A stretch of DNA of 54,498 nt from Bacteroidota bacterium. GTDB taxonomy: Bacteria; Bacteroidota; Bacteroidia; Bacteroidales; Dysgonomonadaceae. The stretch lies in assembly GCA_023418255.1 (NCBI GenBank), contig JAEZZZ010000025.1, forward strand, positions 1 through 54,498, in the 5' to 3' direction. The position numbers and the translations under genes are program-made. This document shows, in pieces, positions 36,415 to 45,920 of the stretch (positions are counted from its first letter, which is position 1; the number at the start of each line of letters is the position of its first letter). The notes below the pieces were generated by a model that had not been told where the DNA came from, did no database searches, and saw only the letters and a program-made list of their open reading frames with translations.

Positions 36415-38037
36415 ATGAGACAATTAAAAAGAATATTTCTTTTGATTTTGACAATCGGAGCCATCGGCTCCGATTGTTTAAATGCTCAAACCATTAGTGA
36501 TTCAAAATGGTATGACTTTGATTTTATTCGACAAAGTGATATCCGACTAACTGCAGAAAATCCTGCTCTATTGAGCACACTACCCAACATACGTATATCA
36601 ACAGCTCAAATTTCTTTTGTAAAAAATAACGGAGAACTTATCAACTATTACCAATCACCCGACAGCTATACAATGGATGTACAAACAGCATCATTTTTCA
36701 GAGTACATGATCAGCTTGTGTTATACGGATTAGTAAACTATCAGCAATTTAATGGAAAAAAAATGGGAGGATCCGCTTTTATCAACCCGAACATAATGCC
36801 TTTTAACATTGTAGAAGCGACCGATACCACACGAGGCACAAAACAAAAAGAAAGTTATCATATAGTTGGAGGAATTGCATACAATGTTGCAAAAAAAATA
36901 ACCATCGGGGCACAATTAGATTACATGGCTGTAAACTATGTAAAACGAAAAGATTTACGACATAAAAATAAGATGCTGGATTTGACAACAACAGCAGGCA
37001 TTAATTATAAGATAAACAGAAAAACAGAACTGGGAGGAAACATTTTTTTGCAGAAAAGGGTGGAAGGCGTTTATTTCAACATATATGGTACTAGCGACAA
37101 GCGTCATGTTTCGCTGATTGATTACGGAACTTTTTTTGGACGAACAGAGACGTTTACTGAATTGGGTGACGGATATACTTCAGGAAAACAAGAACGTCCT
37201 TTGGTAAGTAATGTATACGGCGGCGCCGTACAACTTCAATTAAACTTGTCTCAAAAGATCAAAATATTTAATCACTTTTATATTCGTAATGAAACAGGAT
37301 ATTACGGGGAAAAATCTTCTTACTCAATCGTGCACACCGAATACAAAGCATATATGGCTGGATATCAAAGTGGTATTCAATTACACTCACACAAAAACAC
37401 GCATCGATTTGACATAAACATAGACACTAAAACACTGAATAACTTTAAAAACATATATACTATTGAAAACGCACCCGGAGAAATGTCGTATGTAAAATAT
37501 CACGACAAAAACAAAATGCTACATCATTCACAACAAAAAATAGCACTAGAGTATTTAGGAAATATTGGTATCAGCGGCTATCATGCGCGTTGGATGCTAA
37601 ATGGATCTGTAACATTAACGCACCGGGACCGCCAAACCTCATTATATCCATTTTTTCGGAAACAAAATCTGACATATTGGGATTCGTATTTGTCTGTTAG
37701 GAAAAACTTCTTTCGCCAAACAGATTGTATCGGTTTGTCTTTTGCAATAAATTACGGTGCCGGGAATGGAAATCCATATACAGATGGTACTTATACAAAC
37801 CCATCCGACACAGAAATTCCACCTAAAACAACACCATCCAATTTATACACAGAACATGATTATTTTATATCACCTCACTATGGGATTGAACCGAATTTTC
37901 TTTATAGTATGAAATTAAAGAACAATAAAATAGCTACTGTTTCACTAAAATATAACTACACTAAATCTTTTGAAACTGTCAGTAAAGTGAATAGTTATCG
38001 TCAACAACTGATGTTTTCTTTTAGATATGACTTTTAA
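36415..38037 (+). CDS. DUF6850-type outer-membrane beta-barrel protein 1
   Basis: This 540-residue protein has a signal peptide (FLLILTIGAIGSDCLNAQ) and then alternating hydrophobic/polar strands throughout, ending with QQLMFSFRYDF, an aromatic C-terminus typical of outer-membrane barrels. DFIRQSDIRLTAENPALLS near the mature N-terminus is shared in pattern with the second copy. It starts 1 base after the stop of the DUF4876 gene, so the two are coupled. It probably forms a complex with receptor 1 and its lipoprotein; whether it conducts anything is unknown. Confidence 0.8.
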   Translation: MRQLKRIFLLILTIGAIGSDCLNAQTISDSKWYDFDFIRQSDIRLTAENPALLSTLPNIRISTAQISFVKNNGELINYYQSPDSYTMDVQTASFFRVHDQLVLYGLVNYQQFNGKKMGGSAFINPNIMPFNIVEATDTTRGTKQKESYHIVGGIAYNVAKKITIGAQLDYMAVNYVKRKDLRHKNKMLDLTTTAGINYKINRKTELGGNIFLQKRVEGVYFNIYGTSDKRHVSLIDYGTFFGRTETFTELGDGYTSGKQERPLVSNVYGGAVQLQLNLSQKIKIFNHFYIRNETGYYGEKSSYSIVHTEYKAYMAGYQSGIQLHSHKNTHRFDINIDTKTLNNFKNIYTIENAPGEMSYVKYHDKNKMLHHSQQKIALEYLGNIGISGYHARWMLNGSVTLTHRDRQTSLYPFFRKQNLTYWDSYLSVRKNFFRQTDCIGLSFAINYGAGNGNPYTDGTYTNPSDTEIPPKTTPSNLYTEHDYFISPHYGIEPNFLYSMKLKNNKIATVSLKYNYTKSFETVSKVNSYRQQLMFSFRYDF

Positions 38038-38094
38038 AAAACACAATATAGGTGTAACTTTGGCACATTATTACAAAATTAAGACTCAAAATAT

Positions 38095-38982
38095 ATGCAA
38101 CCCATCATTCAGTGCAAAAATCTGACTCACTACTACGGCAAACGACTGATTTACGAAAACCTCAGTTTTGAAGTGCCGCAAGGACAAATACTCGGACTGT
38201 TGGGAAAAAACGGCACGGGAAAAACAACCACCATCAATATCTTGAACGGCTATCTGAAACCGCTTAGTGGACAATGTTTTATGTTTGGTGAAGACATTCA
38301 GCATATCAATCCGATAACCAAACGACGCATCGCCTTGCTCATCGAGGGACACGTGCAATATTCTTTTATGAATACAGAGCAACTCGAGCGTTTCTATGCG
38401 CCATTCTATCCCAAATGGAACAAAGACGCGTATTACGAATTGATTAAAAAGCTGAAAATCACACCACGTCAGCGACTGTCGCAAATGTCGTGCGGACAAC
38501 GTTCGCAGGTGGCACTCGGACTTATTTTGGCACAAAACGCCGACTTGCTTATTCTTGACGACTTCTCGATGGGCTTGGATCCCGGCTATCGCCGATTGTT
38601 TATCGACTATCTACGCGATTATGCCAAAAGTGAACAAAAAACGGTGTTCCTCACATCGCATATTATTCAGGATATGGAAAAACTTATCGACGATTGCATC
38701 ATCCTTGACTATGGCAAAATTCTGGTGCAACAATCCATTGAGTCGTTGATGAATACATTTCGTCGCTATACATTCACACTCACGCACAGTATGAAAGAAT
38801 TACCTAAAAACAAACAGATATTTTCACCGACAATTTTTCGCGACAAAGTGGAGATTTATTCTTTTGCTTCTCAAGAAGAAATCAATAATTGGCTTGCAAT
38901 GCACAATATTTCGCACACCAATATGATAATGGAGACAATGAATCTCGAAGATATTTTCATCGGATTGACAGGTAAATATTAA
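38095..38982 (+). CDS. ABC transporter ATP-binding protein
   Basis: This 295-residue ATPase has Walker A GLLGKNGTGKTTT near residue 37, a Q-loop region, a signature MSCGQRSQVALG in place of LSGGQ, Walker B LLILDDFSMGLDPG and the switch His in LTSHIIQDMEKL. The residue after the Walker B Asp is Asp rather than the usual catalytic Glu, which may slow hydrolysis. The CcmA-like layout with a C-terminal extension (about 215-295) fits export or membrane-remodelling ABC systems rather than importers. A TAACTTTG element at 38055-38062 could give it a promoter of its own, though the -33 is poor. The permease gene follows after 19 bp. Confidence 0.9.
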   Translation: MQPIIQCKNLTHYYGKRLIYENLSFEVPQGQILGLLGKNGTGKTTTINILNGYLKPLSGQCFMFGEDIQHINPITKRRIALLIEGHVQYSFMNTEQLERFYAPFYPKWNKDAYYELIKKLKITPRQRLSQMSCGQRSQVALGLILAQNADLLILDDFSMGLDPGYRRLFIDYLRDYAKSEQKTVFLTSHIIQDMEKLIDDCIILDYGKILVQQSIESLMNTFRRYTFTLTHSMKELPKNKQIFSPTIFRDKVEIYSFASQEEINNWLAMHNISHTNMIMETMNLEDIFIGLTGKY

Positions 38983-39001
38983 AAGCAAAAAAGAAGGAAC
39001 A

Positions 39002-39676
39002 ATGATACTATCAATTTTTTATAAAGAATGGATTAAAACACGCCGAATGGTGTGGTTTTGCCTTATCGCGTCGTTAGGATTTCTGCTTTACACACAAATG
39101 CGCCTTTCGCGCGTAGTAGAGTTGCAAGGTGCCGCGCATGTTTGGCTGATTATTCTCTCAAAAGATGTCACATTTATTGAAACGTTACGGTTTGTGCCCA
39201 TGGCAATAGGCATTCTCCTCGGGTTGGCACAATACGTACCCGAAATGCAGCACAAACGCCTCAAGCTCACGCTACACCTTCCCATTCACTATAACCGAAT
39301 CATCATGCTCATGTCGGGTTATGGCTTAGCTTGTTTGTTGGCGATTTTCCTTATTCATTACGCATGGCTCTGGATATATTTACATCAACTGTTCGCGACA
39401 CCAATCACTAAACATATTTTGCTAACATCGCTTCCTTGGTATATAGGTGGAATTGCCGGATATGCTTTCACCGTTTGGATGTGCGTCGAACCCACATGGA
39501 AATATCGAGTGGTCCATTTTCTTTTTGCAGCGATATCACTTCACCTGCTCTATATTTCACCATACCCCTGCGCATACAATCGTGTTTTAGGGATTCTCAT
39601 CCTAGTGTCTGTCTTTTCCATTGGATATATCATTTTGTCGGTTTCACGTTTCAAACGCGGCGAGCAAGATTATTAA
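39002..39676 (+). CDS. ABC transporter membrane protein
   Basis: This 224-residue protein has about six membrane segments and opens with FYKEWIKTRRMVWFCLIASL, a typical start for ABC-2-type permeases of Bacteroidota. The cytoplasmic loop after segment 2 has MQHKRLKLTLHLPIHYNRII, a pattern seen in this type of permease. It pairs with the ATPase directly upstream. A dimer with itself or with the following membrane protein would complete the transporter. The substrate is unknown. Confidence 0.82.
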   Translation: MILSIFYKEWIKTRRMVWFCLIASLGFLLYTQMRLSRVVELQGAAHVWLIILSKDVTFIETLRFVPMAIGILLGLAQYVPEMQHKRLKLTLHLPIHYNRIIMLMSGYGLACLLAIFLIHYAWLWIYLHQLFATPITKHILLTSLPWYIGGIAGYAFTVWMCVEPTWKYRVVHFLFAAISLHLLYISPYPCAYNRVLGILILVSVFSIGYIILSVSRFKRGEQDY

Positions 39677-39722
39677 CAACACACATCACTTTATTCACCT
39701 ATTATATCAAAAAAGATACAAA

Positions 39723-40940
39723 ATGAATCAATTTTTAAAAAGCATCATCATAGCCCTAGCAATAATTCTGTTGGCATGGCTACTGCCAACAATATTTCAT
39801 TTTGCCACCACACAAAAAAAGGATCGCCCGTTTGTAATTTACAGTGGTGTGCTCAATGATTTTCTTATTCGCGACAGCGAAGACAAAACCTTGTTTTATA
39901 GAGACACAAAAGGGAATCGTTACACGCGCGAGCAGGCGGACAGCCTCGTTCCGACACTGTTTTATCGCCAACTGATTACAGACAATCGCCTTCCCGACAG
40001 CCTGCACAGTGTTAAAATAACGCCTAAAATGCTTAGCCAAACTCAATTTTTTTTCCATCATCGCCCGCAACACATCAATACCACAACTATAAAAATGTAT
40101 CCATTGTTGGAAAGCCGATCTAAACGTGTGGATTTGTCAATGCCTGATGATGTTTGTCTTTTTACCAACAACCGAATCTACTTCATAGATATGGAAACAA
40201 ACCGCATAAATAAAGAAAAATCTGAACGTTTTTGGAAGCTTTTCAAACGCAAGGAAGTCGCGTTTCCGATAAAAACGATTAGCGGAGACCCAACCACAAA
40301 AAAGGAGTACGACGAAGGATATTTCTTTACCGACAACAAGAACCGATTGTTTCACTTCAAACAAATGGTGGGAACTCCATACCTAAAACAAATTGATATA
40401 GACCCAACAATTGAAATCAAGCATATTTTCGTCACCGAGTTTAGCGCGCGCGCGTCATTTGCTTATATGACGGATAAACATCACAAAATGTATGTACTCA
40501 CAGCACCCGATTATCGTCTTGTTAAAACAGGCATTCCGGCTTTTAATCCCGAAAAAGATAATTTGACCATTATTGGAAATCATTTTGATTGGAATGTACA
40601 ACTTTCCAATTCCAACGGTGTGCATATCTATGCACTCGATGCAAAAGACTACCACCTAATGGACACATATAGCATCGCAAACCATGAAGCAAAATGGAAA
40701 AAAATTGCACAATACATTTTCCCGTTTGAGTTGCACGTAACATCGCCGATACACAAATATTTCCGTCCTCAAGTGAGTTCTTTCTCAACAAAAGCCCTAT
40801 TTTTAAACATATTACTTGCCTTGATTTTTTACATATTACAAAGAAGAAAGAAAGACCCTAAACTCGTTGGTGAAACGCTTGTCATCCTTGTTTTAGGAAT
40901 TTTTGCTTTTATTCCGCTGATAATATATCAGAAATATTAG
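39723..40940 (+). CDS. DUF4857-type membrane-anchored protein
   Basis: The start at ATG 39723 gives 405 residues; an upstream in-frame extension to 39621 would overlap the permease gene and is less likely. There is one N-terminal membrane helix (IIIALAIILLAWLLPTIFHF), a large extracytoplasmic domain of about 320 residues with DRPFVIYSGVLNDFLIRDS, HHRPQHINTTTIKMYPLLESR and YFFTDNKNRLFHF, and two C-terminal helices (ALFLNILLALIFYIL, VILVLGIFAFIPLII). It matches DUF4857 in my recollection, a domain found next to ABC genes like these. It is probably an accessory subunit of the transporter. The domain pattern suggests a beta-propeller-like fold, but this is unproven. Confidence 0.78.
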   Translation: MNQFLKSIIIALAIILLAWLLPTIFHFATTQKKDRPFVIYSGVLNDFLIRDSEDKTLFYRDTKGNRYTREQADSLVPTLFYRQLITDNRLPDSLHSVKITPKMLSQTQFFFHHRPQHINTTTIKMYPLLESRSKRVDLSMPDDVCLFTNNRIYFIDMETNRINKEKSERFWKLFKRKEVAFPIKTISGDPTTKKEYDEGYFFTDNKNRLFHFKQMVGTPYLKQIDIDPTIEIKHIFVTEFSARASFAYMTDKHHKMYVLTAPDYRLVKTGIPAFNPEKDNLTIIGNHFDWNVQLSNSNGVHIYALDAKDYHLMDTYSIANHEAKWKKIAQYIFPFELHVTSPIHKYFRPQVSSFSTKALFLNILLALIFYILQRRKKDPKLVGETLVILVLGIFAFIPLIIYQKY

Positions 40941-41005
40941 CTCTGCTTAAAAAAGCGATAATCAATAACAGCACACAACAATAATATATAAGGAATAATA
41001 AAAAA

Positions 41006-41441
41006 ATGGATGATTTAAACCCACACACATCACCAACAACACCACCACCTAATCCCATTAATTTTCAAGAGGAAGAGCTTAAAACCGCCATGGTTGCGTG
41101 ACAACTTGGTTAACCATTATGATTGTTTCCAATGCGATAGTAATATTACAAATTTCAGTATCCCTCAATAAATTAACAGAGCATTATCAAACCTCATCAG
41201 CACCTTTCGTTGCTCTTATCACACTGGCATTCGCAAATATTGCCTTTTCCATTCTACTGCTAAAATGGAAGAAAATCGGTTTGGGGGATTACTGGTTACA
41301 AGCATCATTGCCACAATATTCAATGTCGCACTTGACATTAATGTATTCGTTTCAGTCACAGGATTACTGGGAGTGGCAATACTTTATGCTGTGTTACAAA
41401 TCAGGAAAGACAATGTGCCTGCATGGAAATGGATGAACTGA
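41006..41441 (+). pseudogene. frameshifted four-helix membrane protein
   Basis: Three successive frames make one small protein. It starts at ATG 41006 (MDDLNPHTSPTTPPPNPINF, Pro/Thr-rich), breaks near 41090, continues as WLTIMIVSNAIVILQISVSL and FVALITLAFANIAFSILLL, breaks again at the G5 run at 41283-41287, and ends as GGLLVTSIIATIFNVAL and VTGLLGVAILYAVLQI with a stop at 41441. One extra G in the run restores the second join (KIGLGGLLV). The product would have about 145 residues and four membrane helices after a Pro-rich cytoplasmic tail. I do not recognise the family. Either it is decaying or the assembly has lost a base at two places. Confidence 0.72.
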
Positions 41442-41528
41442 AAATGATTTACACAAAAATAAGATAAGTAAAATGTGAACGACGAATGCATATTGTCAAA
41501 ACGTGACTAAATACCCTACGACTATCGT

Positions 41529-41584
41529 ATAAAATAGCTATTTTATGGGATTTTTCTTGCGAAAAATCCCCCTATTTGGGGATT
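41529..41584. promoter_or_regulatory. nested palindromes / operator of second receptor operon
   Basis: Three symmetric elements follow one another. ATAAAATAGCTATTTTAT is a perfect 18-bp palindrome at 41529-41546. GGGATTTTTC (41547-41556) and GAAAAATCCC (41561-41570) are perfect 10-bp arms 4 bases apart. AATCCC (41565-41570), 8 bases, GGGATT (41579-41584) repeats the AATCCC-8-GGGATT spacing seen at the first receptor promoter. The last arm overlaps the -33 TTG. Confidence 0.7.
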
Positions 41585-41613
41585 GTCCCAATTCTTGATA
41601 TTCCCTATCTTTG
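41583..41613 (+). promoter_or_regulatory. promoter of second receptor operon
   Basis: TTG (41583-41585), 20 bases, TATCTTTG (41606-41613), identical in element sequence and spacing to the promoter at 30738-30768. The leader to the receptor start would be about 175 bases, with no open frame or hairpin that I can support. Confidence 0.8.
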
Positions 41614-41793
41614 CAGCAAAATTTCACCTAACAACGACTAAGTTGCACGACTGAAACTTATATCGTTTTTAGCTCATAAATGCGTTGATGAAAAATCTAT
41701 TTTCATAAGCATTGTGGTCGTAAAACTATGCAAAAAAAAATCAAAAACATGTGGTTCAGCCATATAAATTAAAACTCATTACACTATTTTGAA

Positions 41794-44619
41794 ATGACAA
41801 CAAGTAATAATAAAACGCGACTTCTGCTTTTAGGGATTCTCTACTTCTCGCTTAGCGGGAGTGTCTTGTTGGGACAAAAAAAGTATTCCATTCGAGGCGT
41901 TGTTTACGAAAAAAACTCTCGTACGTCAAAAGAAGCACTGCCGGGCGTGACACTGTTCTTACCAACATATGGTGTCGGCACTGTAAGTGATTTTAATGGC
42001 AACTATCAGCTACAAGAAGTGCCCGAAGGAAAGGTACAATTACAAGTTTCGTTTATCGGAAAAGTGACCATCGACACACTGCTGTCTATATCTTCGGATA
42101 TGCAACTCAATTTTGTGATGCATAACGACAATTTCAGGTTAAAAGAGATTGTAGTAACGGCAAAACCGGGTGGCGAACAATCGGGACAATCCACATCGTC
42201 CACCATTTCGAGCAAAGCGATGGAACACTTGCAATCGGCAAGTCTGGAAAATGTGATGGCACTACTGCCGGGAGGAATAACCTCTAACCCAACACTTAAT
42301 TATGCATCGCAAATCAATATTCGCTCAATAAACGAATCAAACTTGAATGCGCTGGGATCAGCTATTATACAAGATGGCGCCCCCATATCGAACAACGCCA
42401 ACCTGCAAACCATGAATCCGGCTGTTGTTGGAAACCTTGCCGGACTGAGTGGCTTGGCTTCGCCCGCCGGCGGATTTGATACGCGTGCCATTTCATTAGA
42501 GAATATCGAATCGGTGGAAGTGATACGTGGTATTCCTTCAGTAGAATATGGAGACTTAACATCCGGTGCCGTATTGGTTAAATCCAAAGCGGGAAGAACG
42601 CCCCTCAACGTAAAAATGCGTGCCAACCCCAATGTGTATCAACTTTTTGCACAAAAGGGGGTTCGTCTTGGCAAAAAACGAGGCGACTTAAACCTCAGTG
42701 CCGATTATGCGTACAACACAAACAATCCTGTGGAATCTTATAAATATTATCAGCGTTTCACGACCAAACTGTTTTATTCCAACGCATTTTTAGACAATCG
42801 ATGGAAAAGCAATACCATTGTGGACTTTATGTTTGGAAAAGATAACCGAGACCTTAACCCCGATGACAAAATCTCAGAACGAATGTCTTCCGGGAAAGAC
42901 GCGAGACTCTCATTGAATACAAACGGAATAATCTATCTTAACAAGCTGTGGCTCAAAAATATAAAATACACACTTTTGGGCAGCTACGCTGATAAAAAGA
43001 GCCATTTCGAACAACTGTATGTGGCAGCCAATGCCCCATACTCTATGACAACCGTGGACGGAGCAGTAATTGCAAACAAACCAAATTTTGAAATTTTGGA
43101 TACAGATGGCAATAAAGTAACAGATTACACAGGAGTTGAACCAAGTCATCATGCCGTATTTCTACCGTCAACATACAAAGGCGTTTACGACATTTGCGGA
43201 AAAGAAATTAGTGCCTTTACCAAATTATCAGGCACATTTTTTAAGCGTTTCGCAAAAGCTGACAACCGATTTATGATTGGTGCGGAATATCGTTTCGATG
43301 CTAACGTAGGTAAAGGAAAAACATTTGACCCGCTGGCACCTCCCTATCGAAATCTGCAAGCACTTAATGCCTCTTTTCGTCCTCGAGAATATAAAGATAT
43401 TCCTTTTCTGCATCACGGAGTGCTATACATAGAAGAGAATTTAACAGCGAGATTTTTACCACAACATGTGCTCCGTCTACAAGCGGGGTTACGCTACGAT
43501 ATGATGAAGGATGTGAAGCATGTGCTTTCACCACGTATAAATACGTCGATAGAACTTTTCCCAAAGAAGATCTTCCTGAGAGGAGGATACGGCATCACCG
43601 CCAAAATGCCTACGCTGGCCTATCTATATCCCGAAAAAGCCTACTTTGAATATATCAATATCAATGAGATGGCTAACGATAAAATTCCTGAAGCAGAACG
43701 AGTTTTCATGACCACTACGCGCATTTTTGATACAAAAAACAAATTACTGAAAGCGGCAAATAACAGAAAAGCCGAAGTGGGAATGGATTTTATTTTTGAC
43801 AAAGCACGCCTCTACTTAACGGCATATAGAGAAAACCTTAAAAACGGTTACTCTATGACGCCTGTTTACAAACCTGTAGCATTCAACGAGTACAGCCGTG
43901 TGGGAAATGGCAGTAAACCCATTTATGAATTAACAGCTAGCCATCCGGTGCTGGCAGAATATTTCACACCGTCCAATCATCTCGTTATGAACGGCAAAGG
44001 AATTGAGTTTGATCTAAAACTAAATCGTATTGATGCCATTCGCACCTCCTTTTCGTTTTCAGGTGCTTATATGCAAAACGAAAACTATTCCGACTCGTAC
44101 ACATATTATGATAACAGCGGGGAAGGTGGCGCATCTCGCACACATGTAGCACTGTATGAACCAAGCATGTCAAAACACATCAGCGAGCGATTCTCAACCG
44201 CGCTACGGGCCACGCACAATATTCCGGAAATCGGATTTGTGGTAACCCTTACAGCCGAAACAATCTGGAATGAACGTGACCGGTATTTGTTTGGCAACGA
44301 TACTATTCCCATAGCGTATATCTCAAAACATGACGGTTTGCAATATGATTTTGACCCGGCAAAAAAAGACGAACCGGAATTTAGATCCATTATTCGCCAA
44401 CGAGAAGATTCAAAATATATAACAGAAACATTTCCACCGTTATTCAACTTCAACATCAACCTCACAAAGGACATACGGGATTTCATGCGTGTATCATTCT
44501 TTGCAAACAATATGTTCCGCAGCTATCCTATTGCCGAGTCTAAACGCCATCCGGGAAAACTTTACAAACGAAACAAGAGTTTCTTCTTTGGCTTGGAAGT
44601 GAATATTTTAATACGATAA
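41794..44619 (+). CDS. TonB-dependent outer-membrane receptor 2
   Basis: This 941-residue receptor has a signal peptide ending near VLLGQ, a carboxypeptidase-regulatory-like domain at about residues 32-115 (IRGVVYEKNSRTSKEALPGV), the link FRLKEIVVTAKPGG, plug motifs IESVEVIRGIPSVEYGDL and LPGG, and a barrel ending FFFGLEVNILIR. It is paralogous to receptor 1 (shared GIPSVEYGD and LPGG blocks, equal gene order) but clearly diverged, so the two probably bind different ligands or forms of one ligand. It has its own promoter and a DUF4876/DUF6850 pair downstream, but no PepSY or ABC genes. Confidence 0.93.
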   Translation: MTTSNNKTRLLLLGILYFSLSGSVLLGQKKYSIRGVVYEKNSRTSKEALPGVTLFLPTYGVGTVSDFNGNYQLQEVPEGKVQLQVSFIGKVTIDTLLSISSDMQLNFVMHNDNFRLKEIVVTAKPGGEQSGQSTSSTISSKAMEHLQSASLENVMALLPGGITSNPTLNYASQINIRSINESNLNALGSAIIQDGAPISNNANLQTMNPAVVGNLAGLSGLASPAGGFDTRAISLENIESVEVIRGIPSVEYGDLTSGAVLVKSKAGRTPLNVKMRANPNVYQLFAQKGVRLGKKRGDLNLSADYAYNTNNPVESYKYYQRFTTKLFYSNAFLDNRWKSNTIVDFMFGKDNRDLNPDDKISERMSSGKDARLSLNTNGIIYLNKLWLKNIKYTLLGSYADKKSHFEQLYVAANAPYSMTTVDGAVIANKPNFEILDTDGNKVTDYTGVEPSHHAVFLPSTYKGVYDICGKEISAFTKLSGTFFKRFAKADNRFMIGAEYRFDANVGKGKTFDPLAPPYRNLQALNASFRPREYKDIPFLHHGVLYIEENLTARFLPQHVLRLQAGLRYDMMKDVKHVLSPRINTSIELFPKKIFLRGGYGITAKMPTLAYLYPEKAYFEYININEMANDKIPEAERVFMTTTRIFDTKNKLLKAANNRKAEVGMDFIFDKARLYLTAYRENLKNGYSMTPVYKPVAFNEYSRVGNGSKPIYELTASHPVLAEYFTPSNHLVMNGKGIEFDLKLNRIDAIRTSFSFSGAYMQNENYSDSYTYYDNSGEGGASRTHVALYEPSMSKHISERFSTALRATHNIPEIGFVVTLTAETIWNERDRYLFGNDTIPIAYISKHDGLQYDFDPAKKDEPEFRSIIRQREDSKYITETFPPLFNFNINLTKDIRDFMRVSFFANNMFRSYPIAESKRHPGKLYKRNKSFFFGLEVNILIR

Positions 44620-44635
44620 ACAACAAATTAGTATA

Positions 44636-45892
44636 ATGATACAGATGAGAATAAGAAACCTATATTTAACAATTTTCATTGGTTTTCTATCCATTGGAAT
44701 GTTCAATAATTGCAGCTCATTTTCTGATGCGTTGGATACCAACGAAGTTACACCCGTTTCCGTAAAAATAGAGAGTAAAATAGGACTGGAAGGCTTCGAA
44801 AATGTGGAGGGACTGAAAATCACATTTCACAACTATACGGAAGATTTGCATATCGAAAAGCCGATGGCTTCCTCTAGCATTGAGGTTGACAGCCTCATTC
44901 CCGGAATATATAGTATCATCATTTCCGGAAAAGCAAAAAACAAAGACGATGTGTGGTATTACATGAACGGAAGTTTGGTAAATCACCCCGTGTTGGAAGA
45001 TCATGAAACAATAGAAATTCCCATTTCCGGCATGCGGATAAGTCCATTGGTTTTTAAAGAAATTTTTTATTCCGGCACAGCCAACTTCTATTTCAGAAAT
45101 CAATTTTACGAAATCTATAATAATTCCGTTGAAATGCTCTATTTAGACGGTATATATTTCGCGTGCCTACATCCGTTGAAAGCAACATCAAAACTACCTG
45201 TTTGGCCACAAGAAGACGGGAATAAATATGTTTATACCGACAGGCTATGGAAATTCCCGGGTGATGGCACAACCTATCCGTTGCAACCCGGTGAGAGCTG
45301 CATCATTTCACAATTTGCAGCCAATCATCAATTGGATATATACAATCCCGATTCGCCCATTGATGGTTCCAGCTCAGAGTTTGAATTCAACATGAATAAC
45401 AAAAAATTTCCCGACCAACCGGCATACGATATGGAACATGTTTTCTATAATGGCAAAGCCAATATGGGACGAATTCCTCAATACTTGACATCGGTACTTG
45501 GTAGTGCATACGTGATATTTAAAGTGCCGGAAGGAAAAGAGTATGACCCGGTGAATAACCCACAATTGCAAACACGCGATTTATCGTCATCATCACCTAA
45601 ATTATATGCCAAGATACCCATTGAATATGTTTTAGATGGCGTGGAAGCGGTGGATGACGAAACAAAAATAGATTCTAAACGGATGCCGGGCGTATTAGAT
45701 GCCGGAATAACTACTGTTGGCGCGACTTACAATTCATTAGGGGTAGCACGCAAGAAGATTGGCGAAAATCCTGATGGGACACCTATTCTACAAGACACAA
45801 ACAACAGTACCGATGACTTCGAGCGAGGTGTCGTCCCAATGTTTCGGCGCTATAACTCAAAAATGCCAAGCTGGAATCACACATTACGTTAA
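44636..45892 (+). CDS. DUF4876-type lipoprotein 2
   Basis: This 418-residue protein has a lipoprotein signal with FNNCSSF supplying the lipobox Cys. The N-terminal beta domain carries VTPVSVKIESKIGLEGFENV. The LTD-like entry is LVFKEIFYSGTANFYFRNQF, followed by EIYNNSVEMLYLDGIYFA. The C-terminal part shares IEYVLDGVEAV, DSKRMPGVLDAG and DTNNSTDDFERG with the first copy. Two in-frame ATG codons (44636, 44645) are possible starts. The gene begins 16 bp after receptor 2. It is probably a surface lipoprotein that caps or feeds the receptor. Confidence 0.82.
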   Translation: MIQMRIRNLYLTIFIGFLSIGMFNNCSSFSDALDTNEVTPVSVKIESKIGLEGFENVEGLKITFHNYTEDLHIEKPMASSSIEVDSLIPGIYSIIISGKAKNKDDVWYYMNGSLVNHPVLEDHETIEIPISGMRISPLVFKEIFYSGTANFYFRNQFYEIYNNSVEMLYLDGIYFACLHPLKATSKLPVWPQEDGNKYVYTDRLWKFPGDGTTYPLQPGESCIISQFAANHQLDIYNPDSPIDGSSSEFEFNMNNKKFPDQPAYDMEHVFYNGKANMGRIPQYLTSVLGSAYVIFKVPEGKEYDPVNNPQLQTRDLSSSSPKLYAKIPIEYVLDGVEAVDDETKIDSKRMPGVLDAGITTVGATYNSLGVARKKIGENPDGTPILQDTNNSTDDFERGVVPMFRRYNSKMPSWNHTLR

Positions 45893-45920
45893 ATATAACT
45901 TCCAAAAAAATAGAAATACA

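Noticed and set aside
39621..39722. Upstream in-frame extension of the DUF4857 gene
   Set aside because: It overlaps the permease gene; the ATG at 39723 is directly followed by a normal N-terminal membrane helix.
45759..45920. Upstream in-frame extension of the second DUF6850 gene
   Set aside because: It overlaps the end of the DUF4876 gene, and the sequence has no signal peptide; the ATG at 45921 is followed directly by one.
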